The notes below the pieces were generated by a model. That model was given only the letters and a program-made list of their open reading frames with translations, had not been told where the DNA came from and searched no databases. A stretch of 10,780 nucleotides of DNA from Methanobacteriota archaeon (lineage in GTDB: Archaea; Methanobacteriota; Methanobacteria; Methanobacteriales; Methanobacteriaceae): contig JAEYQZ010000108.1 of NCBI GenBank assembly GCA_023409695.1, positions 1 to 10,780 on the forward strand. Direction: 5' to 3'. Below are positions 6,361 to 10,780 of this stretch, piece after piece (within the stretch, counting starts at the first letter, position 1; each line of letters begins with the position of its first letter). The position numbers and the translations under genes are program-made.

Positions 6361-6377
6361 CTATAATTGCATTATAG
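6361..6377. promoter_or_regulatory. Palindrome between permease and beta-propeller genes
   Basis: CTATAAT-TGC-ATTATAG is a perfect 7-bp inverted repeat with a 3-base centre, about 40 bases upstream of the propeller ATG on the minus strand. It contains TATA-like sequence, so it may be an internal promoter with an overlapping operator. As RNA it is a weak stem with no T-run behind it, which argues against a terminator. Confidence 0.35.
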
Positions 6378-6411
6378 CTTCCTTTAACCTTACATTCCTC
6401 TTGTATTTTAT

Positions 6412-7614
6412 TTATATATCCCTGTTAAATCCTCTAACTCCCATTGCGAAGAACAGTGCTGTAAATCCTAAAAGCACTACTATGTCTAACCATATTGCTC
6501 CGACACCTACTCCTTTTAGCATTACTGCACGGAGTGCGTCATTCACATAAGTTAATGGGAAGATATAAGCAAGTTTCTGGAATATCCATGGCATTGTCTC
6601 AATTGGATAGAATACTCCTGATACAAACATCATAGGCATTGTAATTGGCATTACCATCTGCATGTAATCTTCCTGTGTGGAAACCCTGGCAGATATCATA
6701 ACTCCGAAACCTACAAAGCACAATGCTCCAAGTATTAGAACCAGCATTGTAAGTATCATACTTCCCTTTATTACAATTCCAAACAGGACTATAGCCGCTG
6801 CAATTAATATTAAAGCCCTTACAATTTCTATGGATAATTTAGAAATTATTTTACCTCCAACAACCGTTGCAATACTTGTTGGTGTCATAAATAATCTTGC
6901 AAGTTCTCCTCTTTCTCTTTCACCTGCTAAAGCGTCTCCCATTCCGAACATACATCCAAATAGAACAGTCATACCAATTACGGCAGGTACCAGGAAGTCA
7001 ATGTATTTGATATCTCCATACATTTTGTTAATCTGCAGGTTAATGGAATCCATTACGCTCTGGAAATTAATTCCCTGTGGAGCAGCTGCAACCTGGTTAG
7101 ATTGGACCTGTATATTTGAAGCTGATGCTCCTGAAGGTGTTAGATTCATAGCATTTAACTTTTGCAGACCCATCTGGTTTGATATTTGATTAAACAAGGC
7201 TTGTGTGGCTGGAATAACTGCGCTTGACGCCATCTGGTCTGATGAATCAACATCAACTACTACGCTCTTGGGCTGCGTACTGCTCATATTGTCATAATTT
7301 GCAGGTAGAATTATGGCTGCCTTAACCTGGCCGTTTTGAACCATCTCTTTTCCTTTATCTGGATCCGTTATTATGTCCTTAACGTCATACAGACTCATCC
7401 CCTTAATTGCACTAAGGGTCGCGTCAGTTACCTGGCCTTGACTTTGTTCTACCACGACAACTGGAATATTCTCCAGTGTTCCACCCATACCGTAACCGAA
7501 AAGGGTTATCATAATTATGGGAAATAAAAGTATTGAAATTAACCGTGGTGGATGTCTCCATAAGACAAGCAGATCTTTTTTAAACATCCACATAATTTTT
7601 TTAGTTTCCACCAT
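6412..7614 (-). CDS. ABC-2 type exporter permease
   Basis: Membrane subunit of a DrrB/YhfK-like ABC exporter. About 400 residues: a cytoplasmic start, one helix (about 25-44, ISILLFPIIMITLFGYGMG), a large extracytoplasmic domain (about 48-200) rich in Q, N, S and A, then about five helices from YIDFLVPAVIGMTVLFG onward. The block SGVFYPIETMPWIFQKLAYIFPLTYVNDALR is split here only by its usual loop and is typical of ABC-2 permeases; the gene ends FNRDI. Start choice: GTG 7623, ATG 7617 and ATG 7614 are all possible. The Shine-Dalgarno GAAGGTG lies inside the end of the ATPase gene, and ATG 7614 fits its spacing best. The resulting 14-base overlap with the ATPase stop implies translational coupling. 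Substrate unknown: lipid, peptide or drug export are all possible. Confidence 0.85.
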   Translation of the reverse strand: MVETKKIMWMFKKDLLVLWRHPPRLISILLFPIIMITLFGYGMGGTLENIPVVVVEQSQGQVTDATLSAIKGMSLYDVKDIITDPDKGKEMVQNGQVKAAIILPANYDNMSSTQPKSVVVDVDSSDQMASSAVIPATQALFNQISNQMGLQKLNAMNLTPSGASASNIQVQSNQVAAAPQGINFQSVMDSINLQINKMYGDIKYIDFLVPAVIGMTVLFGCMFGMGDALAGERERGELARLFMTPTSIATVVGGKIISKLSIEIVRALILIAAAIVLFGIVIKGSMILTMLVLILGALCFVGFGVMISARVSTQEDYMQMVMPITMPMMFVSGVFYPIETMPWIFQKLAYIFPLTYVNDALRAVMLKGVGVGAIWLDIVVLLGFTALFFAMGVRGFNRDI

Positions 7615-8710
7615 CATTTGCACCTTCTTCTGCTTCTTGTTTCTTTTTAGAAGTAACTCTCACGAAAACATCTTCTAAGGAAGGATCTTTTGTGGCTATG
7701 GAAGTGATATTTCCTCCATGTTCAATTATATCTGATATAACTTCACTTACAGCTTCATCTGAATCTTCTATGTCCATAGTTATTCTTCCAGAAGCATGTT
7801 CTACTACATCGTGGACTATGGATAAATTAGTAAGGGTATTAAGCATTTCTTCATTCTTATTGCTGATCATAACACTTAATTCTTTTAAATTAAGGTTGTT
7901 ATTACTCATGTTACCTGTTATGTATTCAACTGCTTTTTTATCCTCAGGATCGGTTTCCTCAAGGATTTTTTCAAGGGCTTGAGAAACATTTGGGTCAACT
8001 CTTGAGTTTTCTTCTTTAATTTCTTTAATCATGGTGTCTTTAAGTCCTTGAGGGGTATCAAAAGCAGCAAGCTTTCCCTGGCTCACAATTCCCACATCAT
8101 CACAGAGTAATTCTACTTCATACATGTCGTGAGAACATAATATGATTGTGTGTCCGTTAGAGTTCAGTTCTTCAACTAAATCCCATAAAACTCTTTTAGT
8201 TGTAGGATCTAAACCGATTGTAGGTTCGTCTAGGAATAATATCTCTGGCTGGTGTATTAAACTGGCTACCACGGAAGCTTTTTGTTTCATACCTCCTGAA
8301 AGCTGCTTTACAAGCTTATCTTCGGCGTATTTAATATCCACCATTTCCATGAGTTCATCAGCTCTGCTTATTTTTAGGTCTTCTGGAAGACCATAAAAAT
8401 CAGCACAGAGATGTACGTTTTCCTTAACTGTAAGGTCACCGTAGAGACTTACCAGTTGGGGAACCATTCCAATTTTCTGTCTAACTTCATTAGGATTTTT
8501 TAGAACGTCATAACCTGATACTTTTGCAGTTCCAGATGTTGGAAGGATTAAACATGTAAGCATTTTTATTGTGGTGGTCTTTCCGGCACCATTTGGACCT
8601 AAAAATCCAAATATGGTCTTATCCCGGACTCTCATATTCAGAGCATCGACAGCTAAAAAATCATTATTATACATTTTTGTAAGGTCAAATGTTTCTATAG
8701 CGTATTTCAT
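7601..8710 (-). CDS. ABC transporter ATP-binding protein (DrrA-like)
   Basis: Energises the adjacent ABC-2 permease. All nucleotide-binding motifs are intact: Walker A GPNGAGKTT (38-46), Q-loop Q85, signature LSGGMKQ (137-143), Walker B ILFLDEP (157-163), D-loop near GLD (166-168) and switch histidine H194. The 369-residue protein is longer than the ~310-330 usual for DrrA-type ATPases. The extra length lies at about 225-300, an acidic, helix-rich segment (DPNVSQALEKILEETDPED), before the characteristic C-terminal domain ending in DPSLEDVFVRVT. AGGAGTT (8717-8723) precedes the ATG by six bases, and only 14 bases separate it from the PadR stop, so the genes are co-transcribed. The long C-terminal part may carry a sensory or permease-contact role (inference). 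Confidence 0.9.
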   Translation of the reverse strand: MKYAIETFDLTKMYNNDFLAVDALNMRVRDKTIFGFLGPNGAGKTTTIKMLTCLILPTSGTAKVSGYDVLKNPNEVRQKIGMVPQLVSLYGDLTVKENVHLCADFYGLPEDLKISRADELMEMVDIKYAEDKLVKQLSGGMKQKASVVASLIHQPEILFLDEPTIGLDPTTKRVLWDLVEELNSNGHTIILCSHDMYEVELLCDDVGIVSQGKLAAFDTPQGLKDTMIKEIKEENSRVDPNVSQALEKILEETDPEDKKAVEYITGNMSNNNLNLKELSVMISNKNEEMLNTLTNLSIVHDVVEHASGRITMDIEDSDEAVSEVISDIIEHGGNITSIATKDPSLEDVFVRVTSKKKQEAEEGANDGGN

Positions 8711-8724
8711 AAATATAACTCCTA

Positions 8725-9225
8725 TTATTCATTATTATCTTCAACATCTATCATATCTCTAAAGAATTCCACCCAGAGGCTTGATTTATTCTTTTTAGCA
8801 AATTTTCCCATTTCTCTGAATCTGGAAAGAGCTTCTTCACCTTCTGTGGTTATTTCATAGTACTTTACCTTTCGTTTTCCATGATGCTCCCATGATCCTT
8901 TTATCAAGTTATTTTTTTCTAGATCATGCAGTACTGGGTATATTTTGCTGGCACTGGGCATTTTGGTATTATATGGAGCGGTAGATTCATGAAATTTGGT
9001 CATTATTTCGTATCCATGCTGTCTTTTTTTGCTAATAAGCCAAAGAATCATGGTGTTACCAAAACCTCTCATTAATCCTCTAATAAGCTTTTTTTCGTAT
9101 TTAGACATGCTATTGAAGAGCTCTTTATGTGCTTTCATGCATTTAATTCTTTTTTCTTCCTCTAAATCATTTTTTGGGCTAGATTCATTTGAGTTATCCA
9201 CGTTAGGTGTTCTGTCATCGTCCAT
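8725..9225 (-). CDS. PadR family transcriptional regulator
   Basis: A 166-residue winged-helix repressor. The PadR core runs from about 56 to 135: NTMILWLISKKRQHGYEIM (57-75, with the HGYEI motif), YPVLHDLEKNNLI (96-108, recognition helix) and the wing GKRKVKYYEITTEGEEAL. Before it lies an unusual 50-residue hydrophilic, acidic N-terminal extension, and after it a short C-terminal helix instead of the long coiled coil of larger PadR proteins. AGGAGGT (9232-9238) supports the ATG. It is first in the operon, directly before the ABC ATPase. PadR proteins commonly repress neighbouring exporters and release on binding the exported compound, so this one probably controls its own operon through the palindrome at 9254-9274. 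Confidence 0.88.
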   Translation of the reverse strand: MDDDRTPNVDNSNESSPKNDLEEEKRIKCMKAHKELFNSMSKYEKKLIRGLMRGFGNTMILWLISKKRQHGYEIMTKFHESTAPYNTKMPSASKIYPVLHDLEKNNLIKGSWEHHGKRKVKYYEITTEGEEALSRFREMGKFAKKNKSSLWVEFFRDMIDVEDNNE

Positions 9226-9253
9226 CCGTTTACCTCCTATACTTCATTTTATG

Positions 9254-9274
9254 ATATATCAAAAATTGATATGT
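9254..9274. promoter_or_regulatory. Candidate PadR operator at the operon start site
   Basis: ATATATCAA-AAA-TTGATATGT is an inverted repeat with one mismatch (perfect core ATATCAA/TTGATAT, 9256-9272). It covers the expected minus-strand start, about 25 bases beyond the TATA box at 9297-9306. Related words recur nearby: GATATATC at 9253 and 9313, AATATATC at 9283. Binding here would block initiation, a common PadR autoregulation arrangement. Confidence 0.5.
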
Positions 9275-9296
9275 AAGAAAATAATATATCTATTTT

Positions 9297-9306
9297 GTAT
9301 ATAAAA
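9297..9306 (-). promoter_or_regulatory. TATA box of the PadR-exporter operon
   Basis: On the minus strand TTTTATATAC matches the archaeal box A, and the preceding CCAAAAC is purine/A-rich as in a BRE. A start near 9275-9278 gives a leader of about 50 bases before ATG 9225 with AGGAGGT in it. Confidence 0.6.
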
Positions 9307-9335
9307 GTTTTGGATATATCTAAAAATATAATATA

Positions 9336-9351
9336 TTTAGGTTCGCCTAAA
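9336..9351. promoter_or_regulatory. TTTAGG-TTCG-CCTAAA palindrome, DtxR/MntR-like box
   Basis: A perfect 6-bp inverted repeat with a 4-base centre, about 30 bases upstream of the PadR-operon TATA box and the most GC-rich spot in this gap. TTAGG...CCTAA half-sites are characteristic of metal-dependent DtxR/IdeR/MntR-family regulators, so metal control of one divergent gene is plausible. As RNA it would also be a tight hairpin. No DtxR-type gene lies in the window. Confidence 0.45.
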
Positions 9352-9417
9352 CTTTTCCAGAAATATAAGTACATCAATACTTAATATAAATTTTTTTGTA
9401 AGCTTAAAAGTCGAATT

Positions 9418-9535
9418 AAAAAATAGGGTAATGAATAAGTAGTTAATGTATCCTATTTTATCTAAAGAGAGATAACAACTATATTTTAATCAAATATAGG
9501 ACTACAATAAGTAAATATAAGATTCTAAATCTTAA
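9418..9535 (+). ncRNA. Cluster of four hairpins, candidate small RNA
   Basis: Four stem-loops follow one another: AAAATAGGGTA/TATCCTATTTT (9420-9459, one G-T pair), TTATCT/AGATAA (9458-9475), CTATATTT/AAATATAG with a 5-base loop (9479-9499), and TAAGATT-CTA-AATCTTA (9518-9534). The first two overlap by two bases. A TATA-like TTAATATAA (9381-9389) would place a start near 9410, just before the cluster. No open frame of note lies here. The AT-richness makes chance stems common, so the call is tentative; the strand is inferred from the TATA-like element. Confidence 0.3.
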
Positions 9536-9618
9536 ATAAGTATTAAATTATTTAATTTGTAAATATAATAGTAAGTCTAAGATGAATGATTATATTAATC
9601 CATAATCTAACAACATTT

Positions 9619-9629
9619 AAAGATATATT
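9619..9629 (+). promoter_or_regulatory. Candidate TATA box of the TIM-barrel gene
   Basis: AAAGATATATT (9619-9629) lies about 60 bases before ATG 9686; a start near 9650 gives a leader of about 35 bases with AAGGGGGT (9671-9678). Between the hairpin cluster and this point (9536-9618) only AT-rich spacer is seen. Confidence 0.4.
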
Positions 9630-9685
9630 TGGAAAATATTTTCAAAAATGTATTTATAATACGTGATTTTAAGGGGGTTAGTAGA

Positions 9686-10462
9686 ATGAAAATTGGATTT
9701 TCAACACTGGCACTTTTTATGAATTCATTGGAACATTTTTTAGAAACGGCTACAAATGACGGCTTTCAATTAATGGAAATGCTATGTGAAGGCCCTTACT
9801 GGCCTAGAAACATGATGCTCATGGATAAAAAGGAGCTTGAAGTATTTGATTCTTATGATATTTCTGTATTTTTACACGCTCCTACTATAGATCTTAATCC
9901 TGCAAGTTTAAATCCGGGAATCAGGGAAGAAACATTGAAGCAACTTAATGAAACTGTTGATCTGGCTGTAGAAATTGGGGCAAAAGCTATTACAACACAT
10001 CCTGGCATGATTAACCGGCTGGAAGATAGAATAAGGGACTGGGGAATGGTTTATTCAATTGAAACGCTTCAGGAAGCTAATAATTATGCGAAAGATAGGG
10101 GCATTAAATTTTCAGTTGAAAATATGCCTAATAGATATGCATATTTCTGTAACAGCGCTGAAGAACACGAATTCTTTGTTAAAGAGAGTGGTTCTTACGC
10201 TACAGTCGATACCGGACATGCCAATACCTCAGAGGATCCAGCATCATTTTTTAAAATGAAAAAAATCGTTTATTATCATTTAAATGATAACGACGGTAAA
10301 AAAGACCAGCATTTGGCACTTGGGGAGGGAACTTTTGATTTAAAACTGCTTAATGGGGTCAATAATGGTATTATCGAATTAAATAACTATGAAAATATTT
10401 TAAAAAGTAGGGATATACTTATTTCACTGGATCAAAGTGTTTCTGATATAAATGCTAAATAA
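9686..10462 (+). CDS. TIM-barrel sugar-phosphate isomerase / endonuclease IV-fold protein
   Basis: A 258-residue member of the xylose-isomerase-like superfamily (AP_endonuc_2). Its possible metal ligands appear in endonuclease IV order: H64 (FLHAPT), H105 (THPG), E145 (VENMP), D175 and H178 (VDTGHAN), H198 (YYHLND), D207 and H209 (KDQH). A late glutamate (E214 or that of GIIEL) could complete the site. The family includes sugar isomerases, epimerases and AP endonucleases; substrate cannot be decided. It is a little shorter than Nfo proteins, and lacks an obvious DNA-binding loop set, so isomerase-like chemistry is as likely as DNA repair. The start ATG 9686 follows AAGGGGGT (9671-9678); an in-frame TTG at 9629 has no ribosome site. 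It is divergent from the PadR operon, with a remnant copy of its 3' end downstream. Confidence 0.75.
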   Translation: MKIGFSTLALFMNSLEHFLETATNDGFQLMEMLCEGPYWPRNMMLMDKKELEVFDSYDISVFLHAPTIDLNPASLNPGIREETLKQLNETVDLAVEIGAKAITTHPGMINRLEDRIRDWGMVYSIETLQEANNYAKDRGIKFSVENMPNRYAYFCNSAEEHEFFVKESGSYATVDTGHANTSEDPASFFKMKKIVYYHLNDNDGKKDQHLALGEGTFDLKLLNGVNNGIIELNNYENILKSRDILISLDQSVSDINAK

Positions 10463-10479
10463 TTAGGGATATAATTTGA

Positions 10480-10563
10480 GTTAAATTTATTAGAAGTAGA
10501 GAGGTGTTTGTTTCATTGAGTCAGAGTGTTTCTGATGTGATTCAAAATAAATTTAAACTTTAA
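10480..10563 (+). pseudogene. Remnant 3' end of a second TIM-barrel gene copy
   Basis: Bases 10492-10536 match the 3' end of the preceding gene (10403-10447) at 34 of 45 positions, with 10 of the 11 differences being transitions. Translated, RSREVFVSLSQSVSD matches KSRDILISLDQSVSD with nine identities and mostly conservative changes, then runs on to IQNKFKL and a TAA. A TGA lies in frame at 10477-10479 and no start with a ribosome site precedes it. The protein-like substitution pattern suggests the end of a former tandem paralogue, most of it deleted. Confidence 0.5.
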
Positions 10564-10565
10564 AG

Positions 10566-10573
10566 AATATATC
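10566..10573 (+). promoter_or_regulatory. Candidate TATA box of the DUF362 gene
   Basis: AATATATC lies 57 bases before ATG 10630; a start near 10598 would leave a leader of about 30 bases carrying GGTGAT (10621-10626). Weak, since AT-rich words are frequent here. Confidence 0.3.
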
Positions 10574-10629
10574 GGAATTTGAATATCGATGATTGAAGTT
10601 TTAAGATAACATATTTATCAGGTGATACC

Positions 10630-10780
10630 ATGGCAAGTGAGGTTTATTTTTCTGATTTTAGATCGAGAAGCAGCAGGGAAAATAAGGTAAGTAAAATAAA
10701 AAAAATTTTTAATGCTGCAGGGTTTGCTAATATTTTAGATGAAAGTGATTTAACCGCAATTAAGCTTCATTTTGGAGAGA
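10630..10780 (+). CDS. DUF362 family protein, N-terminal part, cut by window edge
   Basis: Fifty complete codons are visible, opening with MASEVYFSDFRSRSS and running to AIKLHFGE at the window end, where the frame is still open. Both segments are characteristic of DUF362 proteins of methanogens, which in full length (about 370 residues) carry ferredoxin-type 4Fe-4S cysteine motifs further on, outside this window. The role of the family is not established; a redox function is assumed from the clusters. GGTGAT-ACC-ATG is an ideal start context. The gene is on the same strand as the TIM-barrel gene but 167 bases away, with a TATA-like element between, so independent transcription is likely. Confidence 0.75.
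   Translation, partial: MASEVYFSDFRSRSSRENKVSKIKKIFNAAGFANILDESDLTAIKLHFGE

Noticed and set aside
6677..7189. 170-codon open frame on the plus strand opposite the ABC-2 permease
   Set aside because: It is antisense to a well-supported membrane protein, has no ribosome site and shows no recognisable domain.
9629..9685. TTG 9629 as start of the TIM-barrel gene
   Set aside because: The extra 19 residues do not look like the family N-terminus, and AAGGGGGT at 9671-9678 points to ATG 9686, giving the typical barrel start MKIGFST.

Overview
The window looks like a chromosomal piece of a mesophilic methanogenic archaeon of the Methanobacteriales, probably Methanobacterium or a close relative. The DNA is very AT-rich. 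Genes have archaeal TATA boxes and Shine-Dalgarno sites of the GGAGGTGAT type. The gene set fits: an archaeal LeuA-type synthase, the chromatin protein Alba, stand-alone receiver-PAS regulators, a PadR/ABC-2 exporter operon, an endonuclease IV-fold TIM-barrel protein and a DUF362 ferredoxin-like protein. This assignment is inference from gene content; there is no rRNA or tRNA gene to anchor it.

Layout. 36-341 (-) is a small acidic hypothetical gene with no ATG, GTG or TTG start; ACG sits exactly where a start should be. 635-2152 (+) is 2-isopropylmalate synthase. 2426-3954 (+) is a tandem pair of paralogous response regulators (receiver + PAS, no effector domain), both carrying an octapeptide duplication at the conserved lysine of the receiver. 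3955-4428 is a gene-free stretch with a ~53-bp tandem repeat, a perfect 10-bp inverted repeat flanked by 10-bp direct repeats, and the alba promoter. 4429-4701 (+) is alba with its own promoter and terminator. 4702-5083 holds a compact element with 9-bp complementary ends and two mutually exclusive internal pairings, then the terminator of the facing operon.

From 9306 down to 5038 on the minus strand lies one probable operon: PadR regulator, ABC ATPase, ABC-2 permease, and a signal-peptide-bearing, C-terminally anchored beta-propeller protein. Its promoter carries a palindrome near the expected transcription start, a candidate PadR autoregulatory operator, and a second palindrome resembling DtxR/MntR boxes upstream. 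The likely logic is a ligand- or metal-responsive exporter with a cell-surface propeller partner.

The divergent gap 9226-9685 also contains four consecutive hairpins that may be a small RNA. It is followed on the plus strand by a TIM-barrel isomerase/endonuclease IV-like gene (9686-10462), a short remnant of a second copy of its 3' end (10480-10563), and the start of a DUF362 gene that runs off the right edge. No mobile element, CRISPR array, tRNA or rRNA was found.
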